From contig NZ_JAPYZV010000002.1 of NCBI RefSeq assembly GCF_027812955.1, forward strand, positions 415,469 through 479,468: 64,000 nucleotides of DNA, written 5' to 3'. Origin of the DNA: Pedococcus sp. 5OH_020. Its GTDB lineage: Bacteria; Actinomycetota; Actinomycetes; Actinomycetales; Dermatophilaceae. This document shows positions 36,575 through 46,900 of the stretch, one piece after another. The position numbers and the translations under genes were made by a program. Within the stretch, counting starts at the first letter, position 1, and each line of letters starts with the position of its first letter. The notes under the pieces were generated by a model that saw only the letters and a list, made by a program, of their open reading frames with translations, was not told the origin of the DNA and ran no database searches.

Positions 36575-37849
36575 TCAGGGAGCAGTTTCGGGTAGCGGCA
36601 CCAACGAAGTGGGGTTGACGACAGGCGGCCGGTCCTTGAGCCAGGCTGTGAGCTCCTCTGGACGCTTCGGCATGAAGGTCGGGATCCTCCGCAGGTCACG
36701 ATCGTCCACCAACGCTGCACGAGCCTCCTTATCGGTGAGCACGGCGTCGCAGTATGGGTACGCGATCGACATGGCGTCGATGTCGCAGATGTCGTTGGTT
36801 CTCCAGTTCCGGGTCGCGTTCCGGTGATACCGAGTCTTGATGCTGATCGCGGCCTGGACCTGAGGCATCGCTGCCCAGTAGCCGGGGGTGTCTTCGGTCG
36901 ACGGCATCTCATGCGGGCGTCCGTCCTCCTCTCGCTCCTGAAGGAGCTTCAAGAAGAGGTCGATCCACTCGTGCTTCACGTCTCTCCCGGAGATGACGTC
37001 ACGTAACCGGCCGGAGCGCCACTCGGGGTTGTCCGCGAGGACCTGCTGCGTCTCGAGCTCGAAGTCGAGACGACGCTCCAGACCACGCTTGAAGACAGAC
37101 GGGTCCCAGCCACCGCCGCGCAACTGAGCCGCCTCGGCGTCGCTCGGTCCACGCAGCATCGCTCGCTCCATCTCAAGGTTCATCTCCTTGAACAGGTCGG
37201 TGAACGCCTCAGTGGCGATTAGCTCCCGGACCTTCTCCGAGGTATCCGTGCCCTCCGCATCCTCGACTCTGAGGTTGACCATGCGCCCGAAGCCGTGGGC
37301 AAAGGAAGGCGCGACGAGCGGCAGATAGTGGTCGACGCTCATCTCCACGCCGTGGAGGCGGTCCAGACCCGCGTCCATTTCAAGCTGGCCGAGCGTCACC
37401 CGTTCCAGGATGTAGTTGAAGTCCGACAGGTCCTCCATGGCACCGGCGACGTCCGCTCGCTGGCGCGGGTCGGTGACCTTTGACAGCTCCATAAGGTGGA
37501 CGTTCGAGAGCGGGAACATCACACGGCCCTCGGTCTTCGCTTTCCGCGCTGCTTCGGCCAACTCCCCGTAGGGCACCAACTTGGCCGACATTTCTGCAGT
37601 GTTCGCAACCTGCGAGGCCCGCGCAAGATTGATGTAGTGGTTGAGGTCCAGGTAGACCATCGGGATGGCCGGGCGAAGCACCCGGGCCCACACCAACTGC
37701 TCGGCGAGCGGCACGCGCAACGGGCCGCCGGGCCGCAGCGCTCGTGCCTCGGCCGCCTCCCGCTCCCGCCGCTGAGCCCGCACGTAGGATGAAGGCTCGG
37801 CCGCTGCGCGTGCACGAGCAGCCTTCTTTTGGGCATTGTTCTTGGTCAT
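36575..37849 (-). CDS. Uncharacterised protein with PIN-like nuclease pattern
   Basis: 424 residues. A basic Ala/Arg/Glu leader (1-40) precedes MVYLDLNHYINLARA, where D68 and N70 follow a hydrophobic strand as in PIN-fold RNases. The C-terminal end carries NDICDIDAMSIAYPYCDAV, with three aspartates and then LTDKE, matching the closing acidic cluster of PIN domains. The middle is mostly helical with no other motif. I infer a PIN-like RNase, possibly an abortive-infection toxin; no antitoxin gene is adjacent. ATG 37849 with GGAGATGACG upstream. Confidence 0.5.
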   Translation of the reverse strand: MTKNNAQKKAARARAAAEPSSYVRAQRREREAAEARALRPGGPLRVPLAEQLVWARVLRPAIPMVYLDLNHYINLARASQVANTAEMSAKLVPYGELAEAARKAKTEGRVMFPLSNVHLMELSKVTDPRQRADVAGAMEDLSDFNYILERVTLGQLEMDAGLDRLHGVEMSVDHYLPLVAPSFAHGFGRMVNLRVEDAEGTDTSEKVRELIATEAFTDLFKEMNLEMERAMLRGPSDAEAAQLRGGGWDPSVFKRGLERRLDFELETQQVLADNPEWRSGRLRDVISGRDVKHEWIDLFLKLLQEREEDGRPHEMPSTEDTPGYWAAMPQVQAAISIKTRYHRNATRNWRTNDICDIDAMSIAYPYCDAVLTDKEARAALVDDRDLRRIPTFMPKRPEELTAWLKDRPPVVNPTSLVPLPETAP

Positions 37850-38336
37850 TCGTCATCTCCAACCAGCATGTCGTCGTCCCGCGCCCGCCGACCCTGGTGA
37901 GTAGACGAAGCCCTTCGCGAGATCCGGAGGACCTTGGCTCGATCGCGACGACACGTGGCGCGGGCCAGGAAGTCACATCGCTGCAGGCAGTCGCGAGGCT
38001 GCCCTGCTGAAGACGATACTCGTCGCCGGCAGATGTGTCCCCTCGGTTTCCGAGCGCTGCTCAGCGCTGGCATCGGGCCGGCATCGGGGAGTTACGTCGC
38101 TGTCAAAATCTGCGCCGGCGTCGAAGATGGAGCCAGTCACTTGCGTTGCGTCACTTCGTCGCGACTGCGACCACCTCGTCGTGAAGATCGTCGGGGCCCA
38201 ACCCTGCCCCCCACTCGAATCCTCCATCGGTCCTGCCGTGCTGGGTAGCGTGGGCGCCGGGGACCCAATCACGCTGCAAGCGGTCTTGCCTGAGAGTGTC
38301 GATCCTGCACGCTGCAAGCTCCATTGCGCCGTATGG
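37850..38336. other. Gap before the relaxase relic
   Basis: About 490 bases with no convincing gene. Short frames on both strands lack conserved motifs. It holds the promoter of the PIN-like gene on its left side. Confidence 0.5.
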
Positions 38337-38747
38337 AACGACATATCCGTCCTGCCGGCCGACTATGTGACCGAACACGTCGAGCTCGGCTACGCCTCTA
38401 CCGCCCACCGCGCGCAAGCCAGAACCGTCGACACCGCCCACGCCGACCTGTCAGCCGGCACCACCCGCGAAGGCCTCTACGTCATGGCAAGTCGAGGGCG
38501 AGAGACCAACCGGCTCTACATTGACACCTCGCACGACCCCGACCCCGCGACCGGCCACGAGGAGCCCGTACATGCCGATCGGCTCGAGGTGGTGCAGCTA
38601 GGCATCGCCAACACTGGCGCGGACACGTCCGCCACGCAGGCCGGCTCCGACCAGCGGGCTGCCGCCTCGACACCATGGCGCCTGGTGGCACATGGAGCGC
38701 ATCTCGCAACGTCAGCGACGCAGCGCGGCAGGGCAATCGCGGACTGA
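38337..38747 (+). pseudogene. Relic of a relaxase 3' end
   Basis: About 136 residues in one frame match the last part of the MobF relaxase encoded at 27,992: YVTEHVELGYASTAHRAQ, then RTVDTAHA, and YVMASRGRETNRLYID. The corresponding intact segment is at 30,540-30,720, and the DNA still shows runs of 20 identical bases. No start codon, relaxase domain or Walker A precedes it. It differs in sequence from the upstream copy, so it derives from a related but distinct relaxase gene. Confidence 0.85.
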
Positions 38748-38799
38748 TCTAGGGAATGATGACTGGCGACGGGCCGTCCACGACGGGGCGGCGACGAGT

Positions 38800-40998
38800 T
38801 CAGTCCTGGATGAGCGGGCTGGGCGAGCCGGACCACGTGACGGCCAGGACATCTCGCGCGCGAGTCGCCGCCACGTACAAGAGGGACCTTTCGCGGAGCA
38901 ACGCATCGGCCTTGGCGGCCTCGTCGTAATTCTGGTCGCGGAGCGCTGCGGGAATGGAGCCTTCCCGCACCCCAAAGAGCACCACCTTGGCAAACTCGGT
39001 GCCCTTGGAACGGTGCATCGTCATCACGACTGGCTGCCCGGGACGGATTGCCTCGTTGTCGACGCTGCGCACCGTCACTCCTCGCTCTGCGAGCCCGTTG
39101 ACAACGCGCTCCTGCTGCGACCTGTCGCGGACGAGCACGGCCACGTTCTCCGGGGCGACGGCGCCCTCCTTGAGCCATTCCTTCAGGGTCGCCGCCACAG
39201 CATCCAGCTCGTCACCCAGCGAGCCACACCGAATCAGCTGAGGCGGTGGACCCTTGCGGGCCGAGCGGTACCCGTGGTCCTCGTCTTCGCCCTCAAGGTC
39301 GCTAAACGACCCACCGTCGAGAACAGACATCGCCCATCGAAGGTTCTCCGCCGTCGTTCTGTAGTTCAACCTCAGCTTGCGCGATCGCCCGACAACGCGA
39401 ATTCCATATTGCGACAGCGTAATGCGGTGCCCGTAGATCCGCTGGTGCGAGTCCTCCGAAATGAAGATGTCGTCCGGTCCCTCCCCCACCGCTGCTCGCA
39501 GCAACTGCCATCGGGTGGGGGAGAGGTCTTGTCCCTCGTCCACGAGAACGTGGTCGAAGGGCTGGTTGTGACCAGCTGCGGCGCGCTGGTTGAGCCATTC
39601 GGCGGCAAGCGCGGCCACCTCGTCAAAGTCCAGGCGCCCGTAGATGCGTCCGGTGGCTCGATAGCTGGCGATCACGTCCCACACCGCGGTGCGCTTGGCC
39701 CGATCAAGGGCGACACCCCGGCCCTGACGACGCACCTTGAGGTACTGCGCCTTGTCGACGATCCGGTTGGGCAGAACGATCGCCGAGTACTCCTCCTCGA
39801 AGAATGCAGAGCTCTTGAGTTGTGTGGGGAGTGACTGGCCCGCTACTGCGATCGCCTCTGTCCACGCGCCATGGGGTGTCCGCTCACTGACCTCCGTGGT
39901 CGCCACGCCAAGGATGCTTTCGGCTGCCGTGGCAATCGACAGTCCCGCCTCCTTGACGATGCGCGCCGCCAGCGCGTCGATGCCGACCACGAACGCGCCG
40001 TGCTGGCCGAGGGTCGTGGCCATGGGGAGGTCCGGGTCAAGGCGCCGCAGGTCGCGGGCCAACATCTTGGCCAGGTTGGTTGTGTAGGTAGTGACGAGCA
40101 CCCGAGGGGTGGGCTGGCGTCGGACGAGCGCCCGGGCCCGGTGTAGTACGACCACGGTCTTGCCCGTGCCTGCACCACCTGACAGGCGCGCGGGGCCGTT
40201 GTAGTTCTTGTCCACGTACGCCCGCTGCTCAGGGTGCAGGAACACTCGCCAGGCGCCGAAGTCGCCCTCGGTGATGACCCGCTCGAGCTCCTCGTTCGAC
40301 TCGATCCATGCGAACGACATCTGGCCTGCCGGGCCCTTGAGACCCCTGACGATGGCCTCATCCGAGTCGGTGTCCTCGTTCGGCTTCTCAGACAGTCCGA
40401 GGCTCGCCTTGATGTCGTCGATGGAGCTTCCTGAGGCCAGTTCGACCAACGCCAAACCCTGCCAATCAGCTGCGGCTGAGCCAGCAACGGAGAGCAGCCC
40501 GTCCTCGTCGGGAGCGGCAAGCGCGCGATCGGCGAGGCGAACGTCGAGGCCAAGATCATCGACCAGGTTCTTGGCAGTGAACCCGTACGACCCGAGCAGA
40601 CTGGGGGCGGTGTCACTCTCGGTCACGACAGTCGGACTGGGAGTGGCCTCCGCGGCGGTCCCAGCGGGGACGGTGGTCGCCGCGGTGATTTCAGGCACGC
40701 CGGATATGGGGTTCAGGGCCAGGACAGCCGACTTAGCCACCTCGATCGCCTCGTCGTGTGGCCATATCCCGTGGAACACATAGTCGACGCTGCCCGACGT
40801 GGTCAGCTTGAAGAGAACCGCGCGATAGCCCTGGTCGACTCGCCCGGTTCGTGCTCGGCTGTCGGCGCTGTTGTTGATGGGCTCGATGTGCAGGCCCGGG
40901 AGCGCGTCGTTCTCCGAGAGCTTCTCGAGAAAGGCGAAGGCCTTCTTCTTGATGGCCGGCTCGAGCTTGTTCACCATCTTGGTGATGATGACCGACAT
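38800..40998 (-). CDS. UvrD-like superfamily 1 helicase with RelE-like N-terminal domain
   Basis: 732 residues. The first 95 look like a RelE/ParE-type toxin fold: KKKAFAFLEKL, a GYRAVLFKL strand, and VFHGIWPHDEAIEVAKSAV, close to the usual 'yRai...v..vg.HdeAY..A' ending. Residues about 100-240 are a linker. The SF1A helicase follows with Walker A LSGGAGTGKT, motif II VLVDEGQDLSP, LRLNYRTT, MTMHRSKGTEF and motif VI LLYVAATRARD. Last of four minus-strand genes; its ATG overlaps the previous stop by one base. A helicase/translocase acting with the methyltransferase and the SF2 helicases is inferred. Confidence 0.8.
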   Translation of the reverse strand: MSVIITKMVNKLEPAIKKKAFAFLEKLSENDALPGLHIEPINNSADSRARTGRVDQGYRAVLFKLTTSGSVDYVFHGIWPHDEAIEVAKSAVLALNPISGVPEITAATTVPAGTAAEATPSPTVVTESDTAPSLLGSYGFTAKNLVDDLGLDVRLADRALAAPDEDGLLSVAGSAAADWQGLALVELASGSSIDDIKASLGLSEKPNEDTDSDEAIVRGLKGPAGQMSFAWIESNEELERVITEGDFGAWRVFLHPEQRAYVDKNYNGPARLSGGAGTGKTVVVLHRARALVRRQPTPRVLVTTYTTNLAKMLARDLRRLDPDLPMATTLGQHGAFVVGIDALAARIVKEAGLSIATAAESILGVATTEVSERTPHGAWTEAIAVAGQSLPTQLKSSAFFEEEYSAIVLPNRIVDKAQYLKVRRQGRGVALDRAKRTAVWDVIASYRATGRIYGRLDFDEVAALAAEWLNQRAAAGHNQPFDHVLVDEGQDLSPTRWQLLRAAVGEGPDDIFISEDSHQRIYGHRITLSQYGIRVVGRSRKLRLNYRTTAENLRWAMSVLDGGSFSDLEGEDEDHGYRSARKGPPPQLIRCGSLGDELDAVAATLKEWLKEGAVAPENVAVLVRDRSQQERVVNGLAERGVTVRSVDNEAIRPGQPVVMTMHRSKGTEFAKVVLFGVREGSIPAALRDQNYDEAAKADALLRERSLLYVAATRARDVLAVTWSGSPSPLIQD

Positions 40999-43900
40999 CA
41001 GCGGAGTCCCTTCGTGGCAACTGCAGCGAGAATCTTTGCGGTGTCGGCTTCGACTACGGTCCAGCCGTCAGAGGTCAGGTCCGACACCGACTTGTCATCC
41101 GGCTCTATCAGGACGGCCACTTTCGCCGCGGGCCAAGCGAGATCGACAGGTATGCCGTTGGCGAACTCTTCGCCAAAGGCCGGCACGGGAAGCCCATCAG
41201 CGGAAGCGAGCTCGCGAATCAGACCGGCCTCGAGCGGGCTTGACGCCAGTGCGACGAGTTCCGCCCACTCTGGAGCCATCGCGGCTTCGTCGCTCGCAGT
41301 CACGGCACCCGCAGCTCCCCACTGTGAACCGCTGCCGCTGACTGCCATCAGTGCTGACGTGAGGACGACCGGGTGCTCGGCACCGGCGAACGCGTTCGAC
41401 AGTTGCAGCCAGCGTCGCCAGGCGTCGATGTGGGCACTGTCCTGGAGGGCCTCCGGGGAGTCATCGAGCGCTACGGCTGTCTCGACGGGGTATCCGGTCG
41501 TCGGGTCAATGCGGGTCAGCACCCCAACAGATCCCTGTCGCCACCACAGCGCCGGTGGGCCATCGTCTGGGACGGTCGACGCTGGCGGAGTCGTCAGCAG
41601 TCTGCTTGCCAGGTCGGCCAGCGGGGCATCCGAATCGGGGCTCATGGTGGACGCACCATCGGAGGCCAAGAGCAGCCACACTGAGTTGGCCAAGGCTGTC
41701 CGGGGCTGGTGATGCGGCTGCTGGATCCATGACATCAGGAAGTCGAGCGGTCCGGCGGTCAGCACGGCCACTGCATCCCGGTTGAAGCCCGCTCCGGGCT
41801 GACCCGCCGGCTGACCCAGGAGTGCTGTGACCACCTCCGGCCGCACCCAGTCGTATTTCAACCGTTGTTGGCCGCCGTCGTCAAGATCGGACTGTGTCAG
41901 ACCAAGAACGGCGAAGCCATTCTGCCGCAGTGCATTTCGCTTCATCGCATCGTCAGCGATGCGGTTGTGCTGTGGGCTGGCGTGGAAAGTCCACCCGTCG
42001 GTGAAGATGGCGACTGGGTCGATGCTGGGGTCGTTGCTACGCAGAACGAAGTCAGGCTTGGATCCGTGCGCCAGCTGTTGTGGGGTGAGCGTCCAAACCC
42101 GGTGGTCCCCGAGTGTGATGGTCAAGATATTCCCCGTCGGTCCGGGCTTCTCCTTGACCGTCGCATTGAGCGCCTTCAGGCGATCTTTGAACACCTTCCT
42201 GAAGGTCAGCTCCAGATGGGACTCGTTGCTGACCGTGCCGACGGGCCCCTCGGCGACTGTCCACCGCATTCCGGCCAAGCCAGGCCCTATCTCGCCAGGA
42301 GACGTCGCGAGGCCCAAGACGGTGCGCAGGTGCCGCTCGGCGGCGAGCCGCGAAAGCCGCTCAATCCCCAAGCCCCGGGAGAAGGGCAAAAGGCAGCGGT
42401 GGCAGGCAAGCCGGTTCTCGTCCTTGCAGGGACAGGTCGCAACGACCCCAAGGGCAGTGACAAGCAGGCCCCACATCTCCTCGGGCTCGGCGAGGTCGGT
42501 GAGATAGCCAGTGCCCCCGGGCACGATGTCGTGGAGCAGCAGGGCATCGCGGAGTTCGCCTGGCGCTCCGCCGACCACCGGGGCCGGCACCAAGGCGATG
42601 TCGAGGTGGTCGGGGTTGCCGCCCATGCGTTCCCGCAGTCCGAGGAGCACAGCTGCTGCGAGGCTCGGCACGGCAAAGCTGTCGCCGAGGGTGACTTCGA
42701 GCGGCAGCGACAACACCACGGCCTGGGTGGACAGGCTCCGCGTCAGAGCGACGGTGCGCGTGTCCTCGGAGGAGACATTGCGGTGGCGGCACCACGGTCG
42801 ATGCTCGTCCCTACTGTTCGAGTTGGCGGCGCTGTCTGCCTTGCCGCACGCGGCACAGACCCGGAACATCACGTTGGGCAGCTGCTGGCCCGCGACGCTC
42901 CTCGCTGACATCCCGCTGGCGGACTTCCGGCCGGCGTTGAGCCACCTGATGTCCAAGGCCCGGTACTGCGCCACTCCGAAGGTGCCCCCGCCGACCGACC
43001 ATTGGCGAGTCACCTTCCGCGGATCGAGATCGGCTGCCGTCGCGATAATAAAGGGGGTTGCCCTCCGCTCGTCCCGGTCGTCACTGATGCGGCTCTCGTC
43101 CCGTCGCACGTCGCTGAGCACCCTGGTCAGCTCGACCACGTCGAACCGTTGCGACGCGTCGGCGATCTGCGCACCGCCACAGCGGGGGCAGGCCGTCAGT
43201 GTTGTCACCGTGCCATCGGCGGAGAGGCTGGTGGCGTAGCCGCACAGGTCACACCACGCCCAGCGCTGGATGAGGTTGTTCTGGGAGCCGAGGTCGAGTC
43301 CGTCGATGTCCATCTCGAGGCCTCGGGCGTAGAACGTCGCTCCAGGGGCGAATTCGCGCAACGCCAAGGCGGCCGCCCGGTTGAACGTCCGTGGCTCTGA
43401 CATGAACTCGTTGGTCTCCGGGTCACGCCAGGTGACCGACACGTCCAGCGTCACCGTGTCGTCGAGCAACGTGAAGTTGGGCAGGAGTCCGTACTCCTCC
43501 ATGGCCGCGACCCAGAAGGCCTTGCGATGGTTGGAGTGATGCCGCTCGACGAGCCGGAGCGCGGCCACGGCCGAGCGGTAGTCGTGGCGGTCGTCGTCGG
43601 TTGCCGCGGGTCCCTCCGCGGCAGCCTTCAGCCCTGGGATGGTCTCGAGGATCTCCTGGCGTCGGAACACCAGGTCGGCGTTGAGCTGTGCCCAGCGCTG
43701 CGAGGCCGAGAAGACCATCGCTGCCAGGCCGCTCGAGCCCCGCGTCACGCTCTCGTCGTCGCGGGCAGGGGTGGCCCACGCCCGGAGCAGCTCGACCGAC
43801 GATGCTCGCAGCGAGTCGAAGGTCCCGAGGAAGGCGTCCAGGTGGCGGCCCGCGTTGTCCTCCGCCTCTGCTATTAAGTCACCCAGGAAGGAGCCTTCCA

Positions 43901-46900
43901 TCGCGGACTCCAAGGCCCCAGCTGCCCATATCGGCATGGGCCGCGAGGCGTCGCGGGCCATGTGGTCGACAACCGATGCGATGAACTGACGCTGAAGAAT
44001 CTCCTCCGCGTCGAGGTACGTGGCGGGCGGCCGCACCTCGCCATTGATGACCGACAGCGGTTCGTAGACCTGGGGAAGATGCTCGCCGCGTCCAGTGACG
44101 AAGGCGACGTTGAGTGCGTTGCCGGTGAGGCGACCGGCGCGGCCCACACGCTGGAGGTATGAGGCGACCGTCCGCGGGAGCGAGGCCAGCATGACCGTGG
44201 ACAGGTCGCCGATGTCGATGCCCATCTCTAGGGTAGGCGTGGCCACGAGGACATTCGGAGACCCTGCGTCAGCCGTGCTGGCCTTGAATGCCCGCTCGTA
44301 CTGCAGTCGCACCTCGTCCTCGAGCAGGCTCGAGTGCTCGCGCGAGACGATGCGTCGCATGTCCGCCGACGCATACAGCCTGCGGTAGAAGTTGTCGCTC
44401 CGCCGGGTGGCGCGGAGATGACCAGGGCACCGCACGCCGGTGCAGCGGTACCCGTCGAGCTGCGCGACGACCTGCGGGGTTCCATTCTCCTGGGCACGGC
44501 AGACATCGCAGACCAACAACGTAAAACTGCTGGCGAGGGCGTCGTCGGTGAGCGGCACCAGGGAGATGGCCGTGGCCGGGATGGCGTAGACCGTGCCGCC
44601 TGACTCCGTGGGACTGGCAGTCAGGACATCGTCCTTGGCCAGTCGCTCGAAGAGGGCGCGCGCCAGCTTGGCTCCGTGAGCAGCACTCACCTTGAGCGTT
44701 CGGGCAGTCCAGAGGGCGTACCAGCTCTGCGTCGAGGTCACCGAGTCGAGAAGGGGGTCCTTGATCAAGGCACCACCGACCCGGGGGTATGCCGGTGCGG
44801 CCCGTCCCGAAGGAAACGCGGGCATTCCTTGTTGTTGGGGTCGTCCACCCCAGATGAAGAACCGCCGGCCGTCCGACGCGATGTATCGCCTGAGCCAGTC
44901 GTGGTCGATGCCGCCGTGCTTGCGCATCCGCTCGAGAACCCCACGCACCCACGCGACCACATCGGCATCGGGGGTGGCCGCCAGAGGCGAGTCGAGGGTC
45001 TCGTCCATGCCGTGGAGGTCGAAGGTGGACCGGCCGATGGCGTTGAGCCGGACTGGGCTGCCGGCATCAACCTCGACCGCGACCGCGCCAGTGCGCTCGA
45101 GGGTGCGGCCGAAGGTCGACTGAAGGCCGAACTCGAGCGTGGCGTCGAAGAGTAGTCGCCGTTTGACTCGCGTCCGGGCCTTGCTCGCGGCGTGGGGCTT
45201 CTGCCACCACAGGTCGAACTCTTCTCGCCCTACACAGTCGGGCGGGACCATCCGGTACCTGCGGAACTGGTCGTCGCCGGCGAGCACGAAGACACGCTCG
45301 ACGAGCTCGTCGAGCGTGCAGCGCTGGGCACTGAGGGCCTCGCGGAACATGGCACGGGCGGTGAGCGTGTGGGACCGGGCCTCGACGAATCCGGCGCGAT
45401 GTGCAGCGTCCTGGACGCTGTCGGTGAAGACAAGTGACTTCTTCTCCGCCGCGTTGAGATCGGCATCGCCGAACAGCGTCGACAGGGCAACGGAGAGGAG
45501 GGTGGCGATGGAGCTGCCGAGGAAGCGAATTCCGTCGTCCTGCAGACAGGACGGACACATATCGGAGCTGGACCGGGCATCGGCCTCGGCGCCGAGGTGG
45601 GTGAGAACCGGAAGCACCCGTCCCTCGCGTAGGTGTTCGTCCTCGGGGTCGGGCATGGTGGTGAGCAGGCTCCGGTCGATGGTCGAGAGCCACGCCAGAC
45701 CCGGGATCTCTTCCGGCTGGCTGGTCGGCCCCAGGGCGATGCTGCGATCGGCTTCCGCAGGCGCTGCGATGAGGGGACGGAACCGGCCTTCCTTCATGGC
45801 ATGGCGCCGACGGATCTCCAGGTCCTCGGCCCGCAGGTTCGTGCCGACGGACTCGAGCTCCACGCCCCAGCCCGACCGACCACAGTGTCGGCAGTAGATG
45901 GCGGGGAAGACCGGGGCGACGACCTCACCGTCAACGGCGCCGACCCGCTCCCCGTCATCAGTCCAGCGGTACGCCGTGGTCATCGACGCGTCGCGGTCGA
46001 TGCGGGTGAGCTCGCGGATCCACAAATTGAGCTCGACCGTGAGTGCGGACCGTCCGGCTTCGGCACGAATGTGACTCAGTGCGGCGACGAGATGGTCGAG
46101 TACCGCCAGGTGTCCCGGCGGCGGCGTCTCGTCCTCGAGGACCGACGGGAAGACCTCGCGGACCAAGGAGTCGCGTGGCACCGCCGCAGCCGTGGCGACT
46201 GCCAGCGTCTGGACGTCGGGCAGGGCTGCTGCGAGTGTCAGCAGGGCGGTCGCGGCCGCGGCTTCGACCTGCGCGGTGATGTTGCTTCGCGCCGATGTGT
46301 CGGCTCCAGCGTTGAACAGCGTCGTGAGGACCTCTAGCGTGAGGGCTTCGGGTTGGCCCGTCAGCGCGTCGCAGCGGCGGACCAGCTCAGCCAGCTCGTC
46401 GGCCGCCAGGTCCGACATGCGTCGGGGCTCAAGGCTCCAGGTCTTGACGGTGGTCTCCGCGTCTCCCACCCACTCAGCGAGGGTGAGGCGTGACTCGGTC
46501 ACGACGCTGTCGGGCGGGAAGTCCTCCCCGAACACGGTGCGGGCGAAGTCGAGCATCGTGGAGGGGTCGCCCTTGTCGCCGAGCGTTGCCGAGGTGGCGA
46601 CCGGCGTGATCTTGCCCAGCGGGCGGGCGCGGTCCTCTGGACTGATCGCCTCGTCCGACTCGGGCCAGTGGCTCTTGAGCGCGAGACCGAGGCGGCGCAG
46701 GAGCATCGCGACGTCGGTGCCTTGCGCGCCGTCGTAGGTGTGGAACTCGTCGAGGACGAGGTACGTGAGTGAGGTGGCGCTCTGCGCCCACAGTCCCTGA
46801 TCGTCCTGTCGGAGGAGGACCTGGTCGAGCATCTTGTAGTTCGTGAGCAGGATGTCAGGCGGCGCGCTGCGCATCACCGCGCGGTCGTTGATCAGGCCCG

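Noticed and set aside
37973..38344. 123-residue minus-strand frame
   Set aside because: Ser/Thr-rich product without any recognisable motif, no ribosome-binding site, and it abuts a decayed region.
38337..38747. Relaxase relic considered as a small intact gene
   Set aside because: It lacks a start codon near the similarity, the relaxase domain and Walker A; it matches only the last helicase motifs of MobF proteins.
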